DNA from: WRMS01 sp038562165
Lineage (GTDB): Bacteria; Bacillota; Peptococcia; DRI-13; UBA5745
NCBI GenBank assembly: GCA_038562165.1
Contig: JBCFAO010000018.1
Coordinates: forward strand, 5,115-69,114
Direction of reading: 5' to 3'
Length of the DNA stretch: 64,000 bases
A program made the position numbers and the translations under genes. The stretch's first letter is position 1. The number at the start of each line of letters is the position of its first letter. Below, one piece after another: positions 1-7,799 of this stretch. The notes below the pieces were generated by a model. The model did no database searches. It was not told the origin of the DNA and saw only the letters and a list, made by a program, of their open reading frames with translations.

Positions 1-446
1 TTTTCGGTGTACCCCGCCAGCTTTGACGCCAATAGCTTGAAATATTTAAGATGATAGGCCATGGAATACTTCTCACTGAAAAAAATCGGATCGTAACGCC
101 AAACTACTTTATCCTTGCCAATTTCTTGGGACAGCCGCTGAAAGGCAGGGATGATAACGTCGTTTTTTGCGGGCACATTGGGCTCCGCATCTATGCCATA
201 GGCATTTAACGTAAATTGAAAGTAATAGGTATAGTCTTTAAGCTCTTCAAGCCTATTCAGCATAGGCAAAGGGTTTTTGGTCCAAAACACAATACCGTCC
301 ACCACATCCGGCAAAAGGCTGATTCGGCCAACCTGATGGGAGTTCATGGGATTGCGGACAAGCACATAACCTTCCTTCAGGCGGTTAAAGAACCAGCCGG
401 AATAATACGCCGGGATATCCGTACGCCTGCTTGCACTTATAATCAT
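1..446 (-). CDS. DUF1848 family protein (3' part outside window)
   Basis: Read leftward from the ATG at 446, the first 148 residues match the DUF1848 family: an N-terminal SRRTDIPAYYSGWF motif, then RNPMNSHQVGRISL, then DGIVFWTKNP near residue 55. The C-terminal part, where the family usually carries a cysteine cluster, lies beyond base 1. A GAGG-type ribosome site sits about ten bases before the ATG. The family has no settled biochemical role. The gene is separated from bofA by a terminator, so it is probably its own transcript. Family assignment rests on recognised motifs only. Confidence 0.8.
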   Translation of the reverse strand, partial: MIISASRRTDIPAYYSGWFFNRLKEGYVLVRNPMNSHQVGRISLLPDVVDGIVFWTKNPLPMLNRLEELKDYTYYFQFTLNAYGIDAEPNVPAKNDVIIPAFQRLSQEIGKDKVVWRYDPIFFSEKYSMAYHLKYFKLLASKLAGYTE

Positions 447-523
447 GCCGAATTCCTCACTTCCCATCCTCCTGCCATAACATTTTAACATGGCTCCGGC
501 GAAAGTAAAACTTAGCAATGGCA

Positions 524-547
524 ACAAAAAAGGCTCCGAAGAGCCTC
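524..547 (-). terminator. Intrinsic terminator after bofA
   Basis: On the minus strand a GGCTC-TTCG-GAGCC hairpin is followed by TTTTTTGTT. It lies about 50 bases past the bofA stop and separates that unit from the DUF1848 gene. Confidence 0.8.
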
Positions 548-595
548 AATCCTCAAAAAACCGTTCTTTTCCCAAATAGCAATTATTCTTCTAAA

Positions 596-865
596 TCATA
601 AAAACAGAAAGGATAATACGGAAAGCAGCCCCAGACCCGGAGCCCCCAGAACGCCAACACCGATAACTGTCACCGGGTTCATGGGCAGGTGAAAGCCGGC
701 AAAATTGCCAACTAAATTAAGAATACATAAAACGCCTAAAGCCAGGGCACAGTTTACCACTACCCGGCTGACGGTCTTCATTGGCCCCATGACCATCCTG
801 GTCAGCACCATCAGGATCATCAGCAACACCATTCCGGCTATAATTACACCAATTTCAACCATCAT
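596..865 (-). CDS. bofA: Pro-sigma-K processing inhibitor BofA
   Basis: An 89-residue, almost wholly hydrophobic protein with about three membrane segments and the family signature HLPMNPVTVIGVGVLGAPG near residues 58-76. In Bacillus subtilis BofA sits in the outer forespore membrane and, with SpoIVFA, holds the SpoIVFB protease inactive until the forespore signals. The start has GGAGGG seven bases upstream and overlaps the end of yaaL by 11 bases, suggesting translational coupling. The recR-yaaL-bofA order is that of other Firmicutes. Its presence is strong evidence that the organism makes endospores. Confidence 0.9.
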   Translation of the reverse strand: MMVEIGVIIAGMVLLMILMVLTRMVMGPMKTVSRVVVNCALALGVLCILNLVGNFAGFHLPMNPVTVIGVGVLGAPGLGLLSVLSFLFL

Positions 866-1172
866 AAGGCGTCCCTCCGTTTCGCAGATTTTTTTCCTTA
901 GCTAATTTAATAAAATAATCATACCGTTTCTCTGCCGCATTTAATGTAAAAATAGCGTTGTCCACCATATCCGGCTCCACCGCCTGGTGAAAAAACCTCC
1001 AGGCCTCCTCCCAGCCCGTCCGCGCCTGCTGGGTTAAGGTATATATGTCAAGCAAATCAACAACATCCTTATTTTTTTCTATGCCGCTGCCAGCTTCGCT
1101 ATCAACACTGACCCTAAATTTGGCTTTAGCCCCCTCTTTAAGCCTTTCCATCTGGCTCATTAAGCTGATCAT
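855..1172 (-). CDS. yaaL: YaaL-like DUF2508 protein
   Basis: A 105-residue soluble, helix-rich protein with a patch of conserved Trp/Phe/Tyr residues (GWEEAWRFF near residue 53, YDYFIKLAKE near residue 84). Size, position between recR and bofA, and composition match the uncharacterised DUF2508/YaaL family. The ATG at 1172 has GGAAGG seven bases upstream. A terminator lies between recR and this gene, and a promoter-like box follows it, so yaaL-bofA may be transcribed apart from recR. Function is not known. Confidence 0.75.
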   Translation of the reverse strand: MISLMSQMERLKEGAKAKFRVSVDSEAGSGIEKNKDVVDLLDIYTLTQQARTGWEEAWRFFHQAVEPDMVDNAIFTLNAAEKRYDYFIKLAKEKNLRNGGTPYDG

Positions 1173-1218
1173 TTCTGGCCCTTCCTTTCCGGATCATCTT
1201 CCATCTCGTCTTATGGAA

Positions 1219-1224
1219 ATTATA
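1219..1224 (-). promoter_or_regulatory. Possible promoter -10 box for yaaL-bofA
   Basis: The minus strand reads GATATAATTT directly after the recR terminator and about 47 bases before yaaL. A weak GTATTTT lies about 15 bases further upstream. That spacing would suit a mother-cell sigma-E promoter, which is how B. subtilis bofA is transcribed, but the -35 match is poor and overlaps the terminator tail. Confidence 0.35.
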
Positions 1225-1239
1225 TCCATGCAGGGACAA

Positions 1240-1266
1240 AAAAATACCCGATATAAGCTATCGGGT
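1240..1266 (-). terminator. Intrinsic terminator after recR
   Basis: An ACCCGATA / TATCGGGT stem with a five-base loop is followed on the minus strand by ATTTTTTTGT. It begins about 37 bases past the recR stop, so the ebfC-recR transcript probably ends here. Confidence 0.8.
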
Positions 1267-1302
1267 TAAATTTTTCTGAATTTAATACTCTAGTCACTTG
1301 TT

Positions 1303-1920
1303 CTAGTCAATGGTGCGCCGGCCCTCCAGGGCTTGGGCCAACGTAGCGGCGTCGGCGTGTTCCAAATTGCCGCCCACGGGGATTCCGTGGGCTATCCTGG
1401 TAGCCTTGATCCCCAAGGGTTTCAAAAGCCTGGCTAAATATAACGCCGTGGTCTCCCCTTCCACATCAGGATTGGTGGCGAGAATTACTTCCTTTATTTT
1501 GCTGCCTTCTTCACCCTCAAAACGGGCCAGAAGCTCCTTGATTTTTAGATCTTCCGGCTGCCGCCCCTCCATAGGCGAGATAGAGCCGTGGAGCACATGG
1601 TAAAGCCCCCGGTAATCCCGGGCCCGCTCAATGGAAAATACGTCGGTAGTCTCTTCTACCACGCAAATCACCTGCCGGTCTCGCGTCTCGTCCCGGCAGA
1701 CCTGGCAGGGGGTAATGTCCGTCAGAGAAAAACACACGGGACAGAGGGTCATAGTTTCTTTAGCGTTGACCAGAGCCTGGCTGAAAGCCTTGACTTCTCC
1801 CTCGGATAAGGACAACACAAAAAAGGCCAGGCGCTGGGCAGTCTTAGGACCAATCCCCGGCAGCTTGCCGAACTGCTCCATCAATTCCTGCATCACCGGG
1901 GCATGAAATAAACCTGTCAT
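1303..1920 (-). CDS. recR: Recombination mediator protein RecR
   Basis: A 205-residue protein of normal RecR length. It has the N-terminal helix-hairpin-helix (KLPGIGPKTAQRLAF, residues 18-32), a four-Cys zinc finger (CPVC at about 60 and CQVC at about 72), a Toprim domain with VVEETTDVFSIE, and the ATNPDVEGE motif. RecR works with RecF/RecO to load RecA on gapped DNA. The start codon overlaps the ebfC stop by one base (TAATG), the usual coupled arrangement. All key residues appear intact. Confidence 0.97.
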   Translation of the reverse strand: MTGLFHAPVMQELMEQFGKLPGIGPKTAQRLAFFVLSLSEGEVKAFSQALVNAKETMTLCPVCFSLTDITPCQVCRDETRDRQVICVVEETTDVFSIERARDYRGLYHVLHGSISPMEGRQPEDLKIKELLARFEGEEGSKIKEVILATNPDVEGETTALYLARLLKPLGIKATRIAHGIPVGGNLEHADAATLAQALEGRRTID

Positions 1921-2237
1921 TAAAAGAGCCCCGGAACCTTCACATTACCGGTGATCTTACCCATTTCTGCCGCCGCTTTATCCTGGGACTGCCGGGAGGC
2001 TTCGTTAAAGGCCACAATCAGCAGATCCTGGAGCATTTCGATTTCCTCCGGGTCCAAAAGCTCGGGATCGATGGTCAGCTCTTTAACCTCCTGTTTGCAA
2101 CTCATTACACAGCGAACGGCGCCGCCGCCGGCGGTGGCCTCTACCGTCATATCCGCCAATTCATCCTGGAGCTTGGCCATATCGGCCTGCATTTTTTGCA
2201 TCTGTTTCATTAGTTTTTGGGGATTACCAAAGCCCAT
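1920..2237 (-). CDS. ebfC: YbaB/EbfC nucleoid-associated protein
   Basis: A 105-residue YbaB/EbfC protein with the N-terminal coiled coil (MKQMQKMQADMAKLQDEL) and the core around VKELTIDPELLDPEEIEMLQ. Family members are small dimeric DNA-binding proteins encoded next to recR and dnaX. The ATG at 2237 is served by an AGGAGG that overlaps the last codons of the small gene just upstream (2244-2405), so translation of the two is probably linked. Two strong promoters lie upstream at 2459-2613. Confidence 0.93.
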   Translation of the reverse strand: MGFGNPQKLMKQMQKMQADMAKLQDELADMTVEATAGGGAVRCVMSCKQEVKELTIDPELLDPEEIEMLQDLLIVAFNEASRQSQDKAAAEMGKITGNVKVPGLF

Positions 2238-2243
2238 GTTTTA

Positions 2244-2405
2244 TTACCTCCTCGATTTTCTTCTATCGTCCTTCGATATTAAGGATTTGTGGTTTAGCAG
2301 ATAATAGGTCTGAAAATACTTGCCATCCATGTCTACATGTCCCATACCCTGATGGCGGTAATTACCGGACAGCCAGCGCCTAAAGCCCTGCAACAATTTA
2401 GCCAT
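2244..2405 (-). CDS. Small basic protein, 53 codons, upstream of ebfC
   Basis: An overlooked short gene read from the ATG at 2405. Its product starts MAKLLQGFRRWLSG, carries an aromatic middle (GKYFQTYYLL) and ends in a basic tail KDDRRKSRR. The start has a very good ribosome site (AGGAGG, seven bases before the ATG). The final AGG AGG TAA codons form the Shine-Dalgarno sequence of ebfC. It lies directly downstream of two consensus promoters and within the same transcript as ebfC and recR. There is no signal peptide or membrane segment. I do not recognise a family. The combination of ribosome site, promoter position and overlap with ebfC makes it a likely real gene. Confidence 0.7.
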   Translation of the reverse strand: MAKLLQGFRRWLSGNYRHQGMGHVDMDGKYFQTYYLLNHKSLISKDDRRKSRR

Positions 2406-2458
2406 GGCAAACACCTCCTATAAAACCGAACCACCCAACAGCAACTACAATTCGCCTC

Positions 2459-2487
2459 ATTATAACGCCTCGGTGGAAAAATTTCGA
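2459..2487 (-). promoter_or_regulatory. Promoter P2 of the ebfC-recR unit (GAGGCGT-TATAAT module)
   Basis: On the minus strand TCGAAA is followed after 17 bases by TATAAT, with GAGGCGT directly before the -10 and GAGGCG directly after it. A near-perfect inverted repeat (AAAAAGTTC / GAAATTTTT) is centred on the -35. The same layout recurs at 54035-54063 and, more weakly, at 59742-59770. Confidence 0.75.
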
Positions 2488-2584
2488 GTGTAGAACTTTT
2501 TCTTTCCTCTGTGTGTTTCAATGAGGCGAAGGCAAGTGATGATTGAGAAAACGCAATGGTACAGAGAATGCTACTATCCGCCTC

Positions 2585-2613
2585 ATTATAACGCCTCAAA
2601 AGAAAAAGTTCAA
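2585..2613 (-). promoter_or_regulatory. Promoter P1 of the ebfC-recR unit
   Basis: TTGAAC, 17 bases, TATAAT on the minus strand. GAGGCGT again precedes the -10 and GAGGCG follows it. The -35 overlaps the stop codon of the phosphatase gene, which probably explains why the left arm of the inverted repeat seen in the other copies is missing here. Together with P2 it forms a tandem promoter separating ebfC-recR from dnaX. Confidence 0.75.
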
Positions 2614-3338
2614 TCGCAGATACGAAGCTGCAATTTCAGCTTATCCTCTTCCGCCAGACCCAGGCAAGCCAGATACGCATGGATCCCGCCAACCTCTTCG
2701 ATGTAGTCCAGCACTGTCTCAATATATTCTCTGTCCGACCGGGCTAACCCTACCGGATAATGGCCCAGCATCCGGCGGGCCTTGGGACTTTGTTTTAAAT
2801 AAGTGTAGGTGGTCTCATAATTAGCGGCAATATCTCCCCGGGGCACCCCCGCTATGCTTAGAAGTAGAGCGGCTAAAATCCCCGTTCTGTCTTTGCCCGC
2901 CGAACAGTGAAACAGCACACAGCCTTCCCGGGATTTTGCCATTTGGGAAAGTATTTGCCGGAGGGACTCGCCTTGGATACCCAGAATATCCAGGTAAAAC
3001 TTACAGATAAATTTGGCCGTATCCTCCACCTGCATCTTTGTCACATCGTCCACATCATCCAACCCTAACGGCATATGATAGTAGTCTACCGCCCCTACCT
3101 GGGCAAAAGGGTCCGGATGAGCGCTGCATTCACTATGGCTGCGCAAGTCGATAACGGTTCTTACACCATAATCCAACAAAAAGCCAATCTCTTCTTCTGT
3201 CAGCAAGGACAGGTCATCCCCCCGCAAGAAAGCCCGCCATTTAGTAACAGAACCTCCTGCGCAAAGGTGTCCTCCCAAATCTCTGACATTGTCCGCATTC
3301 TTTAAAGGCAGACGTACGTAATATTTATCCGCATCCAT
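2610..3338 (-). CDS. Tyrosine-protein phosphatase (Y_phosphatase3 type)
   Basis: A 242-residue protein with the cysteine-phosphatase loop HCSAGKDRTG (CX5R, Cys about residue 153) and the N-terminal NVRDLGG motif typical of the Y_phosphatase3 family. A conserved general-acid region is less clear. Members remove phosphate from phosphotyrosine proteins or phospholipids; the substrate here is unknown. There is no signal peptide, so it probably acts in the cytoplasm. It starts 30 bases after dnaX with GGGAGA upstream of the ATG and is likely cotranscribed with dnaX. Its 3' end contains the -35 box of the next operon. Confidence 0.88.
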   Translation of the reverse strand: MDADKYYVRLPLKNADNVRDLGGHLCAGGSVTKWRAFLRGDDLSLLTEEEIGFLLDYGVRTVIDLRSHSECSAHPDPFAQVGAVDYYHMPLGLDDVDDVTKMQVEDTAKFICKFYLDILGIQGESLRQILSQMAKSREGCVLFHCSAGKDRTGILAALLLSIAGVPRGDIAANYETTYTYLKQSPKARRMLGHYPVGLARSDREYIETVLDYIEEVGGIHAYLACLGLAEEDKLKLQLRICD

Positions 3339-3367
3339 TCTTTATCTCCCTGATTCTTTATCTTTTA

Positions 3368-5221
3368 TTATTCGTTTAACTTCACGATATCACTGCCAAA
3401 GATTTCGATAGCTTTCTCAACGGGGTCTTTATCCTCCTCTTTGGTCCAAAAACCGCATTCCACTTCAACTGGGCTGCCCAATACCTGACAGGCTGCATCC
3501 TTGATCATTTGCAAATTATCTTTTTCTACGCAACGATCCCTATGAAAACAACCTTTGTCCGGATCAAAGAAGATACGCAGAACGCCTCCGGCCAGGTCCT
3601 GCCGCAATGCGGCCAGCAGAAAAGCGTGGAGAACAATTTTTTGCCCTTTGATGAGCTGAAGGATCTTTTCCCATTGGGCAGCAGGCAGGCTGCCGGCGGA
3701 TGTTGAAGTGGAAGCTAGGCTTCGGCCGGAGCCGGCTGCAGCCTTTGGCTCTCCGGCCGCAATTGCTCCCGAGCCCGAAGCAGCTTTAGGGGCTCCTTGC
3801 TCTTTGGCAAAAGCCCCGGCAGAAGCACCAGAAGTCTTCGTTCTGGCAGCCGGAGACTCTGACCCGGCAGAGGCAGAAAAAGCTGCCGCCCGCTGACTGG
3901 CGGCCCCATCCCTTGAATTATCATTTGCCTGAGGAGAAGATTGCACCTCTTCCCAAGGCGGTCTTTCTTGCGTCTTAGTAAAGCCTTCGGCCGCCGCTGC
4001 AGCTTTAGCTTGGGCTGCCGGTCTTGGGGCTGCGGTTTGATTTGCCGGCTGTGCCGGGCCTGCTGCAGAAGCTCCAGCCTGTGCGGAGCTTCCTGTCTGC
4101 GCCACTGCCAGCCAAGCTTGTCCTTGCTGGCCCGGTTGATCAAGCAGCAACCCGGCAAATAAAGCTTCCGCCATATAGCGGCTATTGCCCCGGTATCTGC
4201 CGCCGGCCACTCCCTGATCCAGCCGGGCTAATATCTGCTGCAGCCTGGCTGGGCCCAGTCTGCCGCTCTGATCGACCATCAGCCGCCGCTGCTCGCCCGC
4301 TGCTATAACCAGCTCCGTCCCTTGACCGCAAAGAGCCAAAAGCAGCAAGTCCCGGCAATAGCCGGCAAATTCTTTCAGTAGCTGCATAGGGTCTACACCT
4401 TGAGTGAACAGGGCTTCCAGCTCCATAAAAAGCGGGGTAGCTTCACCATCGATCACCGCTGCCAGCAACGAAGCTAAGGCCTCCTGCCGTACCAAACCTA
4501 AAATGGCGCAGGCGTCATCGAGAGTCAGCCGGTCGGGGCTGAAGGACAGACACTGATCCAATAAGCTGATAGCATCCCTAAGGCCGCCGTCGGCTTGGCG
4601 AATGATCAGGGATAAGGCTTCCGGGTCCACCTGCCTCTTCTGCCCGGCAATAATCTCCTCCAGCCGGCCCTTGATCGCTTCATAAGAAATTTTGCGGAAG
4701 TCAAAACGCTGGCAGCGGGAAAGCACCGTCGGCGGCAGCTTTTGAGGATCTGTGGTAGCCAGCACAAAAATCACATGGGCCGGCGGTTCCTCCAAGGTCT
4801 TCAGCAAGGCATTGAAGGCCTCGTTGGTCAGCATATGAACTTCGTCAACAATATAGACTTTATACTTGCCTAAAGCCGGCAAAAAGCTGATTTTCTCTTT
4901 TAATTCCCGAATCTCCTCAATGCCCCGGTTGGAGGCGCCGTCGATCTCCAGCACATCCAGGGAGTTGCCCCGGGTGATGGTTTGGCAGCTTTCACATTCG
5001 CCGCAAGGATGGGCTCCATTGCGGTTAGAACAATTTAAGGCCTTGGCCAATATTCTGGCGGTACTGGTCTTGCCTGTCCCTCTGGGCCCGGTAAACAGAT
5101 AGGCATGGCTGATCCTATCCTGCAAAATGGCATTTTCCAAAGTCCGGCGGATATGCTCTTGCCCCGCCAGCTCTTCAAAGCCTTGCGGCCGCCAAACCCG
5201 GTATAATACTTGATAAGTCAT
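3368..5221 (-). CDS. dnaX: DNA polymerase III subunit gamma/tau
   Basis: A 617-residue DnaX. Walker A is GPRGTGKTSTARI (about residue 45), a four-Cys zinc module follows (C-N-R-N-G-A-H-P-C-G-E-C-E-S-C region, residues 64-79), Walker B is VYIVDEVHML, and a sensor-1 region reads VIFVLATTDPQKLP. After domain III (to about residue 380) comes a long Ala/Gly/Ser-rich linker (about 385-505) and a C-terminal tau-like domain. It is the clamp-loader ATPase of the replisome. I found no slippery A-run on the coding strand that would suggest a programmed frameshift. Linker composition is unusually repetitive but in frame. Confidence 0.97.
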   Translation of the reverse strand: MTYQVLYRVWRPQGFEELAGQEHIRRTLENAILQDRISHAYLFTGPRGTGKTSTARILAKALNCSNRNGAHPCGECESCQTITRGNSLDVLEIDGASNRGIEEIRELKEKISFLPALGKYKVYIVDEVHMLTNEAFNALLKTLEEPPAHVIFVLATTDPQKLPPTVLSRCQRFDFRKISYEAIKGRLEEIIAGQKRQVDPEALSLIIRQADGGLRDAISLLDQCLSFSPDRLTLDDACAILGLVRQEALASLLAAVIDGEATPLFMELEALFTQGVDPMQLLKEFAGYCRDLLLLALCGQGTELVIAAGEQRRLMVDQSGRLGPARLQQILARLDQGVAGGRYRGNSRYMAEALFAGLLLDQPGQQGQAWLAVAQTGSSAQAGASAAGPAQPANQTAAPRPAAQAKAAAAAEGFTKTQERPPWEEVQSSPQANDNSRDGAASQRAAAFSASAGSESPAARTKTSGASAGAFAKEQGAPKAASGSGAIAAGEPKAAAGSGRSLASTSTSAGSLPAAQWEKILQLIKGQKIVLHAFLLAALRQDLAGGVLRIFFDPDKGCFHRDRCVEKDNLQMIKDAACQVLGSPVEVECGFWTKEEDKDPVEKAIEIFGSDIVKLNE

Positions 5222-5271
5222 AAAATATTTCCTTCCCTATGCTGCGTAAAGTCCGATAAGCCTATGCTTTA

Positions 5272-5301
5272 AGTATAGCATTGAAGAGCCAAAACTGCCA
5301 A
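5272..5301 (-). promoter_or_regulatory. Promoter of dnaX
   Basis: TTGGCA, 18 bases, TATACT on the minus strand, about 50 bases before the dnaX ATG. Confidence 0.6.
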
Positions 5302-5352
5302 TACCATAACTATAGAAGAGATTCACCGGAGACTTATCAGACACTTTTTCTC

Positions 5353-5381
5353 TTGAAGTATAAAATCCTTTATGGTAATAT
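5353..5381 (+). promoter_or_regulatory. Promoter of the antisense antitoxin RNA
   Basis: TTGAAG, 17 bases, TAATAT on the plus strand. A TATAAT five bases further on is an alternative -10. It points into the antisense RNA that overlaps the toxin mRNA 3' end. Confidence 0.5.
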
Positions 5382-5387
5382 ATAATT

Positions 5388-5477
5388 ACAAATAGGAACT
5401 GCTGCTTTTGCTGGGCGGCGGTCCCTCAGTTAGGGGTATGGCCGCCTGTTTTCAGGCGGTCATTTGTTTTTCTTATT
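5388..5477 (+). ncRNA. Antisense RNA of a type I toxin-antitoxin locus
   Basis: A plus-strand transcript of about 90 bases is predicted from a promoter near 5353-5381 to a textbook terminator: CCGCCTG-TTTT-CAGGCGG at 5442-5459 followed by ATTTGTTTTTCTT. It is complementary to the last bases and 3' untranslated part of the toxin mRNA on the other strand, the arrangement known for TxpA/RatA and BsrG/SR4. No open reading frame of note lies in it. The boundaries are inferred from promoter and terminator only. Confidence 0.6.
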
Positions 5478-5543
5478 GTTAGACAACAAGGAGGCTAGTG
5501 TCAGGAGAATCAGACAGAAGTTAAACAACTCCAGCCATGTCAC
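5460..5543 (-). CDS. Probable type I toxin, 27-residue membrane peptide
   Basis: Starting at GTG 5543, the frame encodes 27 residues: a short charged N-terminus (MTWLELFN), one hydrophobic helix (FCLILLTLASLL) and a basic tail (SNNKKNK). This is the build of the holin-like/TxpA toxin peptides of Firmicutes. A ribosome site AGGTGA lies ten bases upstream. The predicted mRNA starts near 5652, leaving a 110-base leader. Its 5' end (AGGAACTGTTGCT) is complementary to its 3' end near 5392-5410, and similarly CCCTCA pairs with TGAGGG, the long-range pairing that keeps type I toxin mRNAs untranslated. GTG is the only usable start because an in-frame stop lies three codons upstream. Not tested experimentally. 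Confidence 0.6.
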   Translation of the reverse strand: MTWLELFNFCLILLTLASLLSNNKKNK

Positions 5544-5659
5544 CCATACTTATCACCTACATCTGCGCCCCAATATCTTCGGATAGCAGATTGAGACCGT
5601 AGGTCCCCTCATTATTCACTAATGAGGGAAAACCGCCAAGCAACAGTTCCTATGCTCTT

Positions 5660-5668
5660 ATTATAACA
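5660..5668 (-). promoter_or_regulatory. Extended -10 promoter of the toxin mRNA
   Basis: The minus strand reads TGTTATAAT (extended -10). No good -35 is present. Initiation would fall near 5652, just before the AGGAACTG arm that pairs with the mRNA 3' end. Confidence 0.55.
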
Positions 5669-5783
5669 TATTTCCCATAAAATTCCATAAGGATCTTTTT
5701 TATTTTATGCGTTTGCATTATTCGCCTCATTATGATAATTTATGGATTAGAATTCCACAAAATTTATTCTTAAGGAGGCTTTG

Positions 5784-7592
5784 ATGCTCCAGAATCGCAC
5801 TTCTTTAAAATCCTCAATTATCATCTTCCTGCTTGCTCTATTATTATTTAGCGTAATGGACGGTATTCTATCCCTGCCGGTTTTGGCAGCCGAGGCCGAC
5901 CACCATACCTCCCGGGTTTATGTAGTGGTGGATACGGCTTTAGCCGACTCCAGCGATACCGTAGAGCTGGACGTGATGCTTTTTGCCCCCGGCCACGGTT
6001 TGGTGACGGACAAAAGCGTCTACGGCGCCTCCTCCCGCAGGGATGACAGCATCTCCGTGGGCGCCAACGAAGAGGGCCTGATCAAAGTGGAAATCTCCAG
6101 TTCAAGTCCCGGCGTCTCGCAAATCGCTTTATCTCTGGTGTCTCAAGATGCGGCAGCCAGATTCCTGCAAGGAACAACCGGCTCCTACGAAGGCAAGATT
6201 CTCCAAACCAGTACAGGTGTAGAAATCTTTTCCGTTTATTTTATTGCCGGCAGCCTGGATCCGGAATATTGCCTCATGGAATTCGATAAAGATACCATTG
6301 CCGTCACCGATCATCAGTATTCGGATAATGCCATCGGCACCATTTATCTGCGGACGGAAATTGACCAGCCCGTAGCCAACCAGCGGGTACGGATATACAC
6401 CAGGAAAAGCGGCGTCCTCCTCTACCCCGCTCTCAGCTCCTCCACCAATACAGGCGAAGGCTCTTCCATCAGCCTGGTTACGGATAAAAACGGCACGGCC
6501 TCTTTTGTGGTCCGGGGCTATGAGGTAGGAGATGCGGAAATCTTCTGTGAGGTGGAAGGAGAGGAATTCAGCGAATTCCTCTATATAGACGTAGCGGAAA
6601 ATGTTTTTGACTTGGAAGACCCCGATTGGGACGACTATGAGGACGAGGAAGAGGAAGAAGAAGAGTTGATCATCAGCCGGGAAAATACCAGGGTCAACAT
6701 CTCCAAATCCATAGCCCTGGAATACGGCAGCAACGCCCGCTATAACCTTCCTACTACGGAAGCCGGCTGGGATAAAATCGTCATTGGCGGCACAGCCATG
6801 ACCGCCGACGACGAGCCGGTGCGGGGCCAGCATCTGGTACAGGCTTACGCCACCGCCGGTAATCTGGACAAAAACACCACGCTGACCACCAGCAACGGCG
6901 GCGCTTTCTCCTTTAGCCTTAGTTCCAAAGAGCCTGCCCTGGGCCGCTATGCCGTTGGTTTAGGCACCGTGGAGCAGCTAAAAGGCTATCTGGAAGGCAA
7001 GGTCAGCGCCGACGACTGCCAGCTTCTCGGTACCGGCATGTATGCCTTCATCGGCCACGACTGGAATAAATACATGATCTGCGCCATCGGCGAAAAACAA
7101 GCGATTATCAATGGCTACCTGGAAGAAATGGATGTGGCCCCTTTCATTCAAAATGGTAGAACCATGATGATTGCCCGCCCCATAGCCAACACCATCGATG
7201 CAATCAGCAAGTGGGATCAGGCCAAGCAAACTGCCAGCTTCTATGTGGGCAGCGGCAATTATACCATTGCAATGAAAGTAGGCAGCAGCAGCATCGACCG
7301 TACGGAGACCTATGTGGCGCCTAAGCAGTTTACCAGCGACGTGCCCGCCATGGTCAAAGACGGCCGGACTGTACTGCCCTTACGAGCTCTGTCCGAGGCC
7401 TTTGAGATGAAAACCATTTACGATGCCGGCCAGCAACTGGTGGCTGTTTATAACACGGCCATCAAATATCCGCCCCCCTACAATCCAAAGAAAGATCCCA
7501 ATCATGCCGACTATGATCCCACTATAGATCCCAACAGCGACCAGTACGACGCCACCAAGGACCCGGACAGCGACGAATATATTGAACCGTAA
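5784..7592 (+). CDS. Secreted stalk-domain protein (copper amine oxidase N-terminal-like domain)
   Basis: A 602-residue exported protein. It has an N-terminal signal peptide ending around VLAAEA (residue 37), a long beta-rich region, an acidic stretch EDEEEEEEEL near residue 287, and a C-terminal pair of copper amine oxidase N-terminal-like repeats (FIQNGRTMMIARPIAN and MVKDGRTVLPLRALSE, about residues 430-545). The tail repeats a DPNxxxYDPT-type unit three times and is rich in Asp and Pro. Such proteins are common on Clostridia surfaces; their ligands are unknown. The ATG at 5784 is chosen because AGGAGG lies five bases upstream, while the TTG at 5781 would be too close. It stands alone with terminators after it. 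Confidence 0.82.
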   Translation: MLQNRTSLKSSIIIFLLALLLFSVMDGILSLPVLAAEADHHTSRVYVVVDTALADSSDTVELDVMLFAPGHGLVTDKSVYGASSRRDDSISVGANEEGLIKVEISSSSPGVSQIALSLVSQDAAARFLQGTTGSYEGKILQTSTGVEIFSVYFIAGSLDPEYCLMEFDKDTIAVTDHQYSDNAIGTIYLRTEIDQPVANQRVRIYTRKSGVLLYPALSSSTNTGEGSSISLVTDKNGTASFVVRGYEVGDAEIFCEVEGEEFSEFLYIDVAENVFDLEDPDWDDYEDEEEEEEELIISRENTRVNISKSIALEYGSNARYNLPTTEAGWDKIVIGGTAMTADDEPVRGQHLVQAYATAGNLDKNTTLTTSNGGAFSFSLSSKEPALGRYAVGLGTVEQLKGYLEGKVSADDCQLLGTGMYAFIGHDWNKYMICAIGEKQAIINGYLEEMDVAPFIQNGRTMMIARPIANTIDAISKWDQAKQTASFYVGSGNYTIAMKVGSSSIDRTETYVAPKQFTSDVPAMVKDGRTVLPLRALSEAFEMKTIYDAGQQLVAVYNTAIKYPPPYNPKKDPNHADYDPTIDPNSDQYDATKDPDSDEYIEP

Positions 7593-7598
7593 CGATAC

Positions 7599-7641
7599 AA
7601 AAACCGGAGGGTGCAGCAAAATTGCTGTGTCCTCCGGTTTT
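7599..7641 (+). terminator. Terminator after the stalk-domain gene
   Basis: AAAACCGGAGG / CCTCCGGTTTT stem with an inner CAGCA/TGCTG stem, just past the stop codon at 7592. The T-rich 3' arm supports termination on the plus strand. Confidence 0.8.
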
Positions 7642-7663
7642 GAGTTGATATGCGTATATGAAA

Positions 7664-7703
7664 AATGGATATACCAGATTAGGTATATCCATTCTTTTTG
7701 TTT
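7664..7703 (+). terminator. Second terminator, probably bidirectional
   Basis: A perfect AATGGATATACC / GGTATATCCATT stem with a six-base loop is followed by CTTTTTGTTT on the plus strand and by TTTTTC on the minus strand. It can therefore also end the leftward RND operon transcript. Confidence 0.75.
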
Positions 7704-7799
7704 AATGCCGATTAATGCATTATCTCAATTTTTGTGCACCCCTGATTCCGGATCAAGTCCAAAACCGCCCTCGCTACCCTGCGGACTTGACCGGCTCCC

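Noticed and set aside
2333..2599. 88-residue minus-strand frame spanning the ebfC promoters
   Set aside because: It translates the promoter repeat (RRYNEA twice), has no ribosome site, and overlaps the better-supported 53-codon gene in another frame.
3368..5221. Programmed frameshift in dnaX giving a short gamma form
   Set aside because: No A-rich slippery heptamer with a following stem was seen on the coding strand near the end of domain III.
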